The notes below the pieces were generated by a model. It was not told the DNA's origin. It searched no databases and worked only from the letters and a program-made list of their open reading frames with translations. Shown one piece after another: positions 10,928 to 20,556 of a stretch of 64,000 bases of DNA (the stretch's first letter is position 1; every line of letters begins with the position of its first letter). Made by a program: the position numbers and the translations under genes. The stretch lies in the NCBI GenBank assembly GCA_027922465.2, contig BQMF02000282.1, positions 124,001 through 188,000 of the forward strand, in the 5' to 3' direction. Source of the stretch: Turritopsis dohrnii (taxonomy: Eukaryota; Cnidaria; Hydrozoa; Anthoathecata; Oceaniidae).

Positions 10928-11056
10928 GTTAAAAAATTATTATTATTTGTGTGATCTCTTTAAGCCATATTGAAATATCATTTTTTCTATCATGAAACGA
11001 CTCAAACCCTCTAAGTAACTTTTGTTACTCGATTTAAGTAACAAAAAAAAAGACCT

Positions 11057-11380
11057 CTACAAGGATGAACGAGCCAATCTATTTTGTTTGCGAGCCATCA
11101 TTCTCTTCTCGTTATATCTCTCTCGATACCTTTGATATTTTTCTTCATTGTTTCTTATCCAGTTTGAATAGCGTGTATAAAATACTTGTCTTGTATCAGG
11201 ATCACAAAGAAACAATGGATCCTTATCATTCTTTTCAAGTACCTCGAGCAATTTAGCTTTGTTCATTTGCTTAACATATTTTATTTTTCGTGATGCACAT
11301 AAGTTTATCAATGTATTAATACCCATTGATCGGTAATCTGATACTCCAGTATCGTAATGTGATTCTGTTTTGTCGGTCAT
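11057..11380 (-). CDS. small Polinton accessory protein, SAP-like N-terminus
   Basis: An intact ORF of 107 codons between polymerase and integrase. Residues 20-50 (MGINTLINLCASRKIKYV...KAKLLEVLEKN) look like a SAP-type helix-extended-helix DNA-binding fold. The C-terminus is rich in Arg, Lys and Tyr. A TTATATAAA element lies just upstream on the minus strand (11389-11398). Function unknown; a nucleic-acid role is inference from the fold and charge. Confidence 0.6.
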   Translation of the reverse strand: MTDKTESHYDTGVSDYRSMGINTLINLCASRKIKYVKQMNKAKLLEVLEKNDKDPLFLCDPDTRQVFYTRYSNWIRNNEEKYQRYRERYNEKRMMARKQNRLARSSL

Positions 11381-11485
11381 GTTTATTCTTTATATAAAAG
11401 AGATAAACTTTTAAGCCACTTTTGTTTGTTGTGTCACACTACATGTTATATCGTAATAAAATAATAAAATATGTATAAATAAAAG

Positions 11486-12466
11486 ATGTCAAACTCTAAA
11501 CTTCAAGAGATTTACTATCAACCTCAAAACTTATGGAAAGGACAAAAGGCTGTTCGCAATCTAAGAGGATTTGGTTTCAAACTGAAGGAAATTAAGAAGT
11601 GGTTATCAAAACAAGCTTTGTGGCAGGTACATCTACCGGCACCGAAAAGGATCGAACGTGCACATTATGTGGTGACTAAACCGAATGAAATTCATCAATT
11701 TGATATATTGTATATGCCTAGTGATATGCTATATGGTAATAAACAAAAGTACATTTTGTCTGGTGTTGACACTGCTATAAGGTGGCTCGATCTTTGAAGA
11801 CTAAGAGAGCGAAAGAGGTTGCCGCTATGATTGAAGACATCTACAAGGTTGGACCGTTAACTTATCCAAAAGTATTTCAATGTGATAACGGTTCAGAATT
11901 CAAAGCAGATGTATCAAAATTTTTGGAGAAAAATAATGTTGAAATTAAAAGAGCAACTACAAAATATAAGCATACCCATACAGCTTTTGTTGAGGCATTG
12001 AACAAGATACTTGCTGAAAATTTATTCAAAATACAAGATGCTCAAGAACTGAATGATTCGGAAAAGGTATCATCTACATGGGTCAAATATTTGTATAAAC
12101 TTGTGGGTAGATTAAACGATACGAAGACGCAGATGATCGGTGTGAAACCGAAAGATGCCATCAAATTGAAAGAGGTGCCTCTCGCTAAAAGAGAGAGCTA
12201 TCCGCCTGAAGTAGAGCTACCTCAAGATTGTTTGTATAGATATCTATTGCAACCGGGTGAAGAGCACGATGACCATTCGAAAAAGAGCATCAGATAGGAT
12301 ATGGTCAAAGAGGACATATAGATTGAGTGAGGTAATAGATCAACCAGGTGAACCGTAGTAATGTACTTACCTTCAAGATGGACCTGAACGATCTTTTGTG
12401 AAAGAAGAGCTGATGTTGATACCTGAGGATACAGAGCTACCTCCTGATTATGTGCAAGGTTGGTGA
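11486..12466 (+). pseudogene. Polinton retroviral-type (rve) integrase, frameshifted
   Basis: The product would join element ends to host DNA. A helical N-terminal part leads to the catalytic core: first Asp in HQFDILY, second Asp in CDNGSEF, and Glu in FVEALNK. The C-terminal segment (RASDRIWSKRTYRLSEV, then ELPPDYVQGW) is typical of Polinton integrases. The frame changes near 11785, again near 12265, and a stop or shift occurs near 12358, so four frames must be combined to cover the gene. It is divergently placed from the polymerase-side ORFs, with about 105 bp between starts. Confidence 0.88.
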
Positions 12467-12527
12467 ACCGTACATACAAAGTATCTTTGCTAGAAACAAG
12501 TAAAGATGAGTCGTCTAGCGACGATGT

Positions 12528-12867
12528 TTAGCGCCACATAATGTCATAATCAAAGAATTGCCTTTCATTATTCTTTTGAGATTGTTTGAGTCCCTTCGGT
12601 CTGACAAAGACTTCTCCAGAACACCAACCATAACCCTTCAATTCAACGCAAAGTCTTGCAGGCAACCATGTCTTATATAAATTTCCTGTTCTGTCTTGGA
12701 CCTCTTGCATACATAGCTTTTCCAGAACCAAATTCAGATGCAGGTGTGTCTATCTCACCCACAGATTTAACATGATAAATCACATTTTCAGTTAGCTCTC
12801 TCCACTTTATGATTGGAACAATTTGTTCCATGTTTTGTTGAAATGTTGCAACTGTTGGAAATTCCAT
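12528..12867 (-). pseudogene. Polinton accessory ORF of about 113 codons, frameshifted
   Basis: Two minus-strand frames (12673-12867 and 12528-12731) form one small protein with a frameshift near 12720. The first half reads FPTVATFQQNMEQIVPI and IKWRELTENVIYHV; the second half has LPARLCVELKG. I do not know its function. TATA-like sequence (CTTTATATAAG, about 12904) lies upstream on the minus strand. Confidence 0.5.
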
Positions 12868-12966
12868 TGTCTCTTTTTATCTATATATACTTGTGATCAT
12901 ATCTCTTTATATAAGTTTCATTTCATTTATCACTTTTTCAAATTGAGGAGCACATAACCGCACATC

Positions 12967-13563
12967 CTAGTAACCATTTTCGGTTATGGATTTTTTCAGG
13001 TTTTGAAGTTCTACCATCAAACTTTTTTGAAATTGATTTTGGGTTTCAGTCTCCATCTTTCTATGTTTAGAACTGAGTCTTTCTAAAGCTTTGTAATATG
13101 TCACCTGCAAAACCTGGAATTCTTTGCAATTGATCCTCCCATCAGTCAGCGCCTGACTTATGTTAGTTTCGAAGACAGCGATTGAGGATGTAACAATATC
13201 ATATAATTTTATCACTTTTTCTACTTTCTTTTGATATCTTTTGATGACAGCTGTGGTAAGTCCGGTACAGATAGAGCCGGCTAGGGCTACACCACCTAAT
13301 CCTGCACAAATAGGCATTCCAATAATAGTAGCCCCTGTTGCAATTGAACCGATGCCAGAGCCAATGGTTATAGCGCTTGAGCTAGCATTTAGTAGCATCG
13401 ATCGTTCTATCGCCTTGTTGTATCTCTTAAGCTTGATGCTAAACTTATCCTTCAGTCTTATCAACTCATCAAACTCAGAATTTATTACGCTTGCGTTAAA
13501 CTTTTCCTGCTCATTCAAATCCTCAGGAGCAGTGGGTAGTTTTGGATAAATTTTAAAACTCAT
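12967..13563 (-). CDS. Polinton accessory protein with central hydrophobic segment
   Basis: An intact ORF of 198 codons. Helical, charged ends flank a Gly/Ala/Ile-rich hydrophobic segment (about residues 58-105, with GSGIGSIATGATIIG), which could be one or two membrane passes. The C-terminal half is predicted helical. The combination suggests a membrane-active structural protein or a virion component. The start at 13563 is the first Met and is followed by the SFKIYPKLP proline motif. Function unknown. Confidence 0.6.
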   Translation of the reverse strand: MSFKIYPKLPTAPEDLNEQEKFNASVINSEFDELIRLKDKFSIKLKRYNKAIERSMLLNASSSAITIGSGIGSIATGATIIGMPICAGLGGVALAGSICTGLTTAVIKRYQKKVEKVIKLYDIVTSSIAVFETNISQALTDGRINCKEFQVLQVTYYKALERLSSKHRKMETETQNQFQKSLMVELQNLKKSITENGY

Positions 13564-13618
13564 ATTTAGAGGGTTGTTATAACATAATAAATAATAAATT
13601 ATCCTCTAAATAAATAAA

Positions 13619-14910
13619 ATGGCAGACATTGACATTGATCCCTTTGGAGAACATGGGATGACGACAGATGAGACAACCGATGAGACGTTTCCTCTCATAC
13701 CAACTGGAGACCGTACGGGTGCACAGATACATACATCAGGTGAACGAGAAACATCATTTGGAGGTCACAGTCTGAATACTAGAGTTTTGAAAGAACTAGT
13801 TGAAGAGTTGTATGATAGATTATCTGAAGAATTCCAGTCAAAACCTGAGGTGTTATATACCGATCTGTTTGAAATTAGAGATGGTGAATTATACTACAAA
13901 GACAGTAGCAAACCATTGACGACAGATAATGGTATACTAAAGGCTACCGGTACTATAGCTGACATATTGGGTAAGAAAAGACTGCGTAATTTAGGGTATG
14001 ATATATCTAAAAATAAGTTGTCAGCTCGACAAGCAATTAAGCTAAACAAAATAGCAGAAGAGTTTCCCTCGACATCTAAAATCACAACAGCAACCGATGG
14101 AGAGATGGAAGCTATGTCCGGTGATGTGGTGAACAGTACGGAAGATTTAATTTCAACGCTTAGACAACAATCGGTCGATCATGAAACAACTCAGACCGGC
14201 GATCTATTTGAATATCCTGTGCGTGAGCTGTTAGGATTGGATAAAGCGCTGAGAAACATTAGAGGAGGTCTTCAGGAAGAGGTTGCAAAAAAGGTTCGAA
14301 TAGAACAGCATATCGATAAGGAGAAAAACAAGTTGGAAGAAATTGAAAATGATGCAACATACACTGATGAACAACGAAAAGAGGTTGAAAAGAGAATGGA
14401 GGCATTACGTGAAGAGTTGAAAGCTAGGAAAGAGAACATTGATATTCTCAAAGGGAACTAAACGGTCAAGTTACGAGCATCAAAGAAACCATTGCTAAAG
14501 TCCTCGTTAAAGATACCACATTAGGTGAAAGGATACGAACACTATTCCGTGAACAAGGTATAACAATCGTTAGCGTTCTGACAGCGTTTGGTATGGCTAT
14601 CGGTGTTCTTGTGGAAGCTTTGTTACCGGGAGGGTCAGCAGCTGGAAGCTCTTCACGAAATCCTGACAAAGGTGGTGATAAAAAGGACGATGCAAAGGAA
14701 TGGATAAAAAACAAACTCACAGCGTTAGCATCACTTCTAGGTAGATCGGCATCTAAAGCGGCAGAGGCTTTACCAGGAATAATTGGGTCTATCGTATCAT
14801 GGATATTGAACAGAGCAAAAGAAGTTGTAGGTTGGTTAAGTCAAAATTTACGGGCTCTGATTGTAGGGGTTGGGGGGTTGATCTATACGTACCTTGTCAC
14901 TAGACGGTAA
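13619..14910 (+). pseudogene. Polinton large accessory protein, coiled coil plus hydrophobic tail
   Basis: The first frame (13619-14461) has an acidic N-terminus and a long Lys/Glu coiled coil near its end (about residues 220-280). A frameshift at about 14458 moves to a second frame, open to 14910, that adds hydrophobic helices: REQGITIVSVLTAFGMAIGV, LPGIIGSIVSWIL and ALIVGVGGLIYTYLV. A combined product of about 430 residues resembles a viral structural protein anchored in a membrane or passing through the capsid. It is divergent from the 198-codon ORF, with 55 bp between starts. I recognise the arrangement from Polinton-like loci but know of no assigned function. Confidence 0.6.
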
Positions 14911-14967
14911 CCATCTGAAAGTGTATATGTTACATGTATCGTGTAACATAATTTTTGTTGATGGTCT

Positions 14968-15391
14968 TCATCTTTCAAAATACCACACAATTCCACCAAT
15001 TCCAAGCATACTCATAGCTATAAAAGTCAATTCTCTTTCATGTTGATCATGACTCGGTGTATAAAAGTCGCTCAATACAGGCTCTCGTGGTAATGGTTCA
15101 AGATGATTACTAAACACCCTATTGTACTCTCTCATTGCATCATTTAGCTCTACGAATTTAGTCTCAGCCTTCTTTTCGAGCAATAGTTGTTTATTGATGA
15201 AATCGATCCTTTCCTATCGTTTTTGCTGCGATTCAATCTGTGCTTTTTGTAATTTTTCTATGGCTAAATCATGACGTTTTCTTTCCTTATCGATTCTGTC
15301 TTTGGATAAACTTGAAAACAGATAGCTTGATCCTATGAAAGCCAAAGCGTTAGCTAAAGCTCCACCTAACATCATTGCGATAGAAGCCATA
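14968..15391 (-). pseudogene. Polinton small membrane/coiled-coil ORF with one stop
   Basis: The minus-strand frame opens with Met at 15391 and a hydrophobic N-terminus (MASIAMMLGGALANALAF), continues through a Lys/Gln-rich coiled coil, and ends with a transmembrane-like segment (IAMSMLGIGGIVWYF). One in-frame TAG at about 15214 splits it. The downstream part is the 71-codon ORF 14968-15183. Two membrane segments around a coil suggest a virion membrane or accessory protein; function unknown. Confidence 0.6.
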
Positions 15392-15392
15392 T

Positions 15393-15620
15393 TTAGATAT
15401 TGATATTTTCAGGCAAAATCTTTTGTTTGATTAAGTAGTCCTTTGTCATTTCACTAGCGGCGATAATGGCAACTAGTTTTGCCGTATCTTCCAAGTCGAA
15501 CTTTTGGATTAAGGGAGGTGTCATTTTTAATAACTTTTTTCCTAGCATACAGTAGCCGATAGCGAAAACGCAGACGACTGATGCGTGATTTAAATCGTTG
15601 ACGATACTTTTCTTGTCCAT
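15393..15620 (-). CDS. Polinton small hydrophobic ORF
   Basis: The open frame runs to 15680, but I prefer the Met at 15620 (MDKKSIVNDLNHASVV), because a TATATATA run at about 15641-15652 lies just upstream on the minus strand. The 75-residue product has a hydrophobic stretch (VVCVFAIGYCMLGKKLL) and a second one near the C-terminus. It starts two bases from the neighbouring gene. Function unknown. Confidence 0.5.
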   Translation of the reverse strand: MDKKSIVNDLNHASVVCVFAIGYCMLGKKLLKMTPPLIQKFDLEDTAKLVAIIAASEMTKDYLIKQKILPENINI

Positions 15621-15666
15621 GTTTGTTACATATATTGCGAGATTATATATAGCGTTATTTATCTTT

Positions 15667-16012
15667 TTATTCCATTTCATGTTTATTGATTTTCACTGGT
15701 ATTTTAGATTTTTGTGGAATGGGGGTGGATGGTGACCCATGGGGTAATATTTGCTCTTTCTTTTTATACACAAAATAAGCAAATCCACCAACTAAACCGA
15801 GAGCTATTATTCCACCTACACCATAGGTGTAGTTCATAGGTTGTTCATTTGGTTTGGTGAGAGAGACCTCGGGCTTCTCCACTTCTTTTTGAGGTGACAC
15901 TTGTTTCAATTCCTCTCGTTTTTTACGGTTGTATTCTGCCAACTTCTTACCCGCTTCAACCTATTTTGGGTTCTTTGTTGTCACTTGAATGGGAGTCTGT
16001 TCTTCTGACATT
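15667..16012 (-). pseudogene. Polinton single-pass membrane ORF with early stop
   Basis: The likely start is Met at 16012 (MSEEQTPIQVTTKNPK), followed by an in-frame TAG at 15961-15963. The frame then runs on as a charged segment (AEYNRKKREELKQ), a proline-rich linker, and one clear transmembrane helix (YGVGGIIALGLVGGFAYFVY) with a basic tail. It overlaps the next ORF by about 57 bp at its 5' end. Function unknown. Confidence 0.55.
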
Positions 16013-16240
16013 TTTATTATCTGCTGTATTTATATTATCATCGGATTTATTTAAATTTCTTTCATTGATATAATGCCTCCCGGTAATAAGTCCAACACTG
16101 AGTGGTGCTAATAATGAGCCGAATTTATAATATAAGTCACATGTAAATCTTTGAAGGGTAGAGTTTAAGAAGGGGTCAGTTTCCAGGTCATTGCTCAATG
16201 CATCTTGATTGTTTATTCCTAACGTTGCACAAGCCCCCAT
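15956..16240 (-). CDS. Polinton small ORF beginning MGACATLG
   Basis: An intact ORF of 94 codons. The N-terminus MGAC could be a myristoylation/palmitoylation site if exposed. A central weakly hydrophobic stretch (GSLLAPLSVGLITG) is followed by an Asn/Asp-rich tail that may be read-through, since it overlaps the upstream start of the neighbouring gene. Function unknown. Confidence 0.45.
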   Translation of the reverse strand: MGACATLGINNQDALSNDLETDPFLNSTLQRFTCDLYYKFGSLLAPLSVGLITGRHYINERNLNKSDDNINTADNKNVRRTDSHSSDNKEPKIG

Positions 16241-16243
16241 CGA

Positions 16244-16510
16244 TTAAATGCGTATTAGTGATTTCCCCAAGGATTTTACCATTTGACCTGATAGTTTAGC
16301 TTCATAGATACTAAAAAGTTTTTCTACCTCTTCATCTTTGAGTTTGTTAATCTGCTCTTCCGTGTACATTTTCCCTAAGTATAGCTTGCTATTTCCAGTT
16401 AAGACACACTCGAGCAATTTTTGCTTTTTACCATCTGAAGGTGGTGGTGGAAATTCACCCGGAACATCATAACTCTGGTTGATTAAACTATCGATCGCTG
16501 TTTCCGCCAT
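16244..16510 (-). CDS. Polinton small ORF
   Basis: The frame is open to 16606, but I place the start at Met 16510 (MAETAIDSLINQSY), leaving an 88-residue protein. A FPPPPSDGKKQK linker is followed by a helical, charged C-terminal half. The upstream 32 codons are hydrophobic and could instead form a signal or anchor segment. It ends four bases before the MGACATLG ORF. Function unknown. Confidence 0.45.
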   Translation of the reverse strand: MAETAIDSLINQSYDVPGEFPPPPSDGKKQKLLECVLTGNSKLYLGKMYTEEQINKLKDEEVEKLFSIYEAKLSGQMVKSLGKSLIRI

Positions 16511-16617
16511 TTTTATTAGGGAGAGGTATTTTTTTAATACAGAATAAAAACAAAATAGCGAGACTAGCAGTATGCTTAATAACATGAAGTTGACATATTC
16601 TATCATTTTGTTGTGTT

Positions 16618-16775
16618 TGTTATAATTTTCTTATATTCTCTTATAATTTTGTTGTAATTTGTTGTATAAGAGTTTGCTGTCTTCTTATAATTTTGTTGGA
16701 ATTTGCTGTATAAGAGTTTGCTGTCTTCTTATAGCTTTGTTGAAATTTGCTGTATAGCACTGCTATAGCACTCTT
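16618..16775. repeat. AT-rich tandem repeat beside the ATPase gene
   Basis: About three imperfect units of roughly 42-46 bp contain ATAATTTTGTTG, AATTTGCTGTATAAGAG and TTTGCTGTCTTCTTAT. The repeats lie between the end of the ATPase gene and the accessory ORF, a non-coding gap of about 230 bp. This may be a late promoter or a neutral expansion. Confidence 0.7.
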
Positions 16776-16839
16776 ATAACAGTCTTGCAAGTCTTATACT
16801 TTTGTTACAAGAGTCATGTAACAAATAACGTCAACCTGT

Positions 16840-17430
16840 TCAGCAAATCGCATACGTTCTTGGATGTTCCATTCTCATGACTAGGCACGCGTGTTTCCCT
16901 CCTTTCAGTCTTTCCTTGACATCTTTCAATTCTTCTTGCGAATCAATGACATCGTTCTCTTTATCAATAGTGGCTAGATCGATTCTAACTTTTGGATACC
17001 ACACATATAACATTTTAGCTTGCCGTCGTAAATTTTTAGGTATAGCTGTGTATGATTGTGTAAGTAACCATAGCGAATGATTTCGATGTCTACCGCTAAT
17101 TGCCAACTCGAGCAAAGGCTGTCTCTTTTTGTCCAATTTTTCATTAGCGATGATGTCGTCAATGAGGAATAAGGTTTTGTATCCAGCACAGAAAAAGTCC
17201 ATTTTCTTAATCCATTCATACAAAGATCCTTCCGGCTCAATTAAAATCACATAGCTGTCATTCCAGAACCACTTCCGATCTCTGTAAGTCTGATTCCACC
17301 TCAAGGTGGGACATATAATCACGATGAAATCAAAGTGATCATAGTAATAGTTTTCTAATAATTTTACAACATGAGCAGTTTTACCGCACGATGTTGGTCC
17401 AACGTATATTGCTGTGTGAGGCTCTTTCAT
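16840..17430 (-). CDS. Polinton genome-packaging ATPase (A32/FtsK-HerA type)
   Basis: An intact ORF of 196 codons. Walker A is GPTSCGKT (residues 11-18), Walker B is TLFLIDD (86-92), and a sensor-like segment SLWLLTQSY lies at 119-127. This is the compact ATPase that pumps DNA into the capsid in Polintons, virophages and related viruses. It lies directly downstream of the major capsid gene on the same strand (20 bp apart), matching the usual morphogenesis block. It is one of the best preserved genes in the element. Confidence 0.92.
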   Translation of the reverse strand: MKEPHTAIYVGPTSCGKTAHVVKLLENYYYDHFDFIVIICPTLRWNQTYRDRKWFWNDSYVILIEPEGSLYEWIKKMDFFCAGYKTLFLIDDIIANEKLDKKRQPLLELAISGRHRNHSLWLLTQSYTAIPKNLRRQAKMLYVWYPKVRIDLATIDKENDVIDSQEELKDVKERLKGGKHACLVMRMEHPRTYAIC

Positions 17431-17450
17431 TTAAAGTGTGTCCATTTTTA

Positions 17451-18767
17451 CTAATATAATGCAGACATAAATTGACCGTTTTGTGTGTTTAATATAGCGT
17501 CCATTATTAGATATATATATGCGTTTAAGTTTCCTGCAGTTTCAGCGGTCTTTTCAATCTGTAAAGTGATGCCTTCACTCGCATTTTCAATCTTTCGACC
17601 GGTCCCATGCAAGGCATTCTCATCAATTGTTCTGAAATCTAACCATAGAGCATACTTGTTTGTCAAGTAATCAGAGACTTTTACATCATGTAATCCCAAG
17701 CGCTTTCGGTTTTCACCGACGCTATTATCTTTTGGTTTCCTTCAGCAAAATACTTGCAAATCTCATTGTATTGTTCAAACGGCTGCATCCCTTGAGCAAA
17801 AAGTTGGTTAGGCTTGCCCTCAACGATGACAGATACCTTTTCGATCTTTGGATTGTAGAATTTACAGGTTTCTTGTTTGTAGGATTCTTCTTCTTCAAAC
17901 AGAACTAAGATACCCCTCAAAGATTTGGCAGGTGTGTTGAATGACCAATTCCACGTTGTGTCTGACTTGTTTACTCTAATTTGTCTGTGCCGCAAAATCC
18001 TATCATAGAGCAAAGCCATGTTTTGATATTCAGAAGGGATGTGTCTAGCCAACGTGGGTTGTGTCACAAGCTCATATTCAAGTGAGATGTTAGATATTTT
18101 GTATTTACCGTCTGGGTTTTTTCTTTGACCTGCGGCAGAAGTTGGAGGGTCAGAATAGATAACTCGGTTATAGTCGTTAAATGTAATCTCGTAGCAAAGC
18201 CTATTCCCTAAACCCGCTTGATAATATGGGATAGTACTATCTAGCATCTCAAAGTCGAGTGGAATGACAAACTTGTTTTTATAGGTGTCAGCAATGACCT
18301 TGTCTTCTGCATCAGTGGTGTCTTTATCTGAAGCACCAATTCCTCAATTTCATACAATTCTCTGCACACCCATCATCGATGATGATACCCTGTCTTATCG
18401 AGTTTCTCTTTTCAGACTTGGTTAACCATAAATCTCTGTAACACCCAAAAAGATCAAAGTCATCGATGCTCAATATCTCATTACCTTCGAACTTGACAGC
18501 CAACTTTTTAACGATAGCTCTCGCAATGTTACTGACCAATGTTCTTTTCGAGTCAGCTTTCGACTCGAGTTCAATATCAAAACTTAGATTAGTTGTTCCT
18601 GGAATAATAACATCATCGCTTCCTAAATTTGGAAACCTAACCAACAATAGCTGATTTTGATCAATCTCACTTGGATTGTGTGTGACAATTACTTTTTGAC
18701 GAAAGCCTTTTACACCGCGGGCAGTTCTAAGTGAACGTTCTGGATTTAACCTCTTTCCATACTCCAT
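17451..18767 (-). pseudogene. Polinton major capsid protein (double jelly roll), two frameshifts
   Basis: Three minus-strand frames (18324-18767, 17681-18247, 17451-17699) together span about 439 codons, with shifts near 18340 and 17692. Beta-rich segments are visible, such as NQLLLVRFPNLGSDDVIIPG and GNRLCYEITFNDYNRVIYS. The position next to the packaging ATPase and the minor capsid gene supports the call. The product would form the hexameric shell units. The assignment rests on gene order and recalled family resemblance; a structural prediction would be decisive. This copy cannot encode a full-length protein. Confidence 0.78.
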
Positions 18768-18810
18768 TATTAATTATGATATATAATTAATTATTACTTT
18801 TTATCTCGGT

Positions 18811-19360
18811 TTAGCGGATGTGCAAAACAACGGTTCTTCCTAGGTCTTCTTTTAGTATATTGCCATGCTGATCTGTGATTCTCAACGTGAGAGACTGAAA
18901 TACACCATTTTTTAATTTTTCGTACTGAGGGTTTTTAAGCTCAACATGTGTGAAGTCACTATATTTTGCGATGTGATACGTTAGTAAAATATCACTTAGC
19001 TGTCCATCCTCAAGATTTTGAGTGTTGTCAAGTTCAGAGAGATGCAAAATTCATTTTAGTTATTTTAGCTAATGTATTGGTCTTGATTACTTGAGGTTTT
19101 TTGTCTAATGCGGTAAGTTCTACATTACCAGCTAAAAAGGCATTCAATCCCCTACCTGTGTATTTTCTTTGTGGTAGCAACTTTTCAGCTTTTCCATCGC
19201 CAGCAGACAGAGACAGTTTTAGGGGAGCGGTTATTTCATACGTTACATTGTCTGCAAACATCTCAAGCAATGCAATTTCTTTTGAGCCATCTATATTTTG
19301 AATGGGGTAAGATAGATATATGGTCTTTTTTCCTTTTGCGACATTTACTGTGATATACAT
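18811..19360 (-). pseudogene. Polinton minor capsid (penton, single jelly roll), one frameshift
   Basis: Two minus-strand frames (19034-19360 and 18811-19047) form one protein of about 183 residues, with a shift near 19040. Strand-rich sequence (KKTIYLSYPIQNIDG at the N-terminus, VFQSLTLRITDQHGNIL at the C-terminus) and the place beside the major capsid gene fit the penton protein. It diverges from the 385-codon ORF, with 38 bp between starts. Confidence 0.72.
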
Positions 19361-19398
19361 TTCTGGTATTAGAGAATAGAGGATTATATTTTTAAATA

Positions 19399-20556
19399 AT
19401 GGAGAACATTTTTAAATATGCTCCCAATGCGCTTTATAAGCCAAATGGAGGACAATACCTTCAGATATTGAATGCTAAAGATTTATACAAACAAACAATT
19501 ATTGTCTCTGAAAATGGTTCTTTTCCTGCAAGCTTTCCCAACATTTTTACTAATTACGAAATGGATGAAAATGAACAACGCATGAAAATTTGGCAGGAAC
19601 AACCGTTCAAATTATGGCAAACACAACTCAATTTTGTCACTTGGTGTGCTTCAAGTGCTTGTGGAGTCAGTTCTGAACATCTGAAAGAAGGTCGCTCTAT
19701 TCCTATGATTAGATCAGTATATCGTTTTCATGTCTATTATCACATTAGACGAATCATTAAGCGCTTGCAGACACCTCTACCTTTTGAAGATAGTTTCAAC
19801 CAATACGATAATCCTTATAACAAAGAAGAGTTTTTAAAAATCTGTAGTGAATATGGTGTCGATTCTGATCCTAAAAAATACAAAGGGCAATATTTTTATA
19901 GCTCGTATCAAAAAAGACGTAGAAACTATCCAACGCCAGGTGTGAGTTATTTCACAGACGACTCCATCACACGGTGGATTATAGAAAAATCTAAAGGCTT
20001 TACAAAAACAGGTCTTGTGAAGATTTCAGAGAGTGTTAGAGCATATGCTTATCTTGTTCTTATTTCGCAAGCCTCAGCTCGTTCTTCTATCTTAGGTAAT
20101 AATTCAAGCTCTTTGACAGCTCAAAGAGTTTTTATGAACAACTTTGAAGACATTGTTAACCGCAGAGTTGATATTCAAGATGACATTAAACGTTATCAAG
20201 ATACTTTAAATTACGCTTCAAGCAAAGTTGATTATTCTATTGGACAAGGTATTTACATGTTACCTAGTGACATGAATCTAAACATCAAGTCGGGAGTGTC
20301 TGGTTACAATAACAAAATTCTCATATCTAATGACAACTTGAGCCTCGGAAGAAATAAAATGATTAACGTTATGCAAGAGCATCATATTTCAAACAAGGCG
20401 ACTAGCTCTCCAACACAAACAAAAAATAAAAGTTCTCAAAAAGAAGTTCATGAAAGAGTGAGTCAAACAGATTCACTCCCATCTCATGAAGAAGAGAAAA
20501 TTGCTTTGATTTTAGCGATAACCACGATGTTTAGTATATGGTATATATTTCGCTGA
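19399..20556 (+). CDS. Polinton conserved ORF of 385 codons, C-terminal membrane anchor
   Basis: This intact ORF is the last gene of the element and runs into the right terminal repeat. The protein has a Tyr/Arg/Lys-rich middle (YFYSSYQKRRRNYPTPG near residue 170), a Ser/Gln-rich linker, and a C-terminal transmembrane helix (IALILAITTMFSIWYIF). About the last 39 codons lie inside the TIR, so a copy of this tail exists without its gene at the left end. Upstream is a TATATTTTTAAATA leader. I believe homologues occur in related elements but no function is known to me; a virion or attachment role is only a guess. Confidence 0.65.
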   Translation: MENIFKYAPNALYKPNGGQYLQILNAKDLYKQTIIVSENGSFPASFPNIFTNYEMDENEQRMKIWQEQPFKLWQTQLNFVTWCASSACGVSSEHLKEGRSIPMIRSVYRFHVYYHIRRIIKRLQTPLPFEDSFNQYDNPYNKEEFLKICSEYGVDSDPKKYKGQYFYSSYQKRRRNYPTPGVSYFTDDSITRWIIEKSKGFTKTGLVKISESVRAYAYLVLISQASARSSILGNNSSSLTAQRVFMNNFEDIVNRRVDIQDDIKRYQDTLNYASSKVDYSIGQGIYMLPSDMNLNIKSGVSGYNNKILISNDNLSLGRNKMINVMQEHHISNKATSSPTQTKNKSSQKEVHERVSQTDSLPSHEEEKIALILAITTMFSIWYIFR

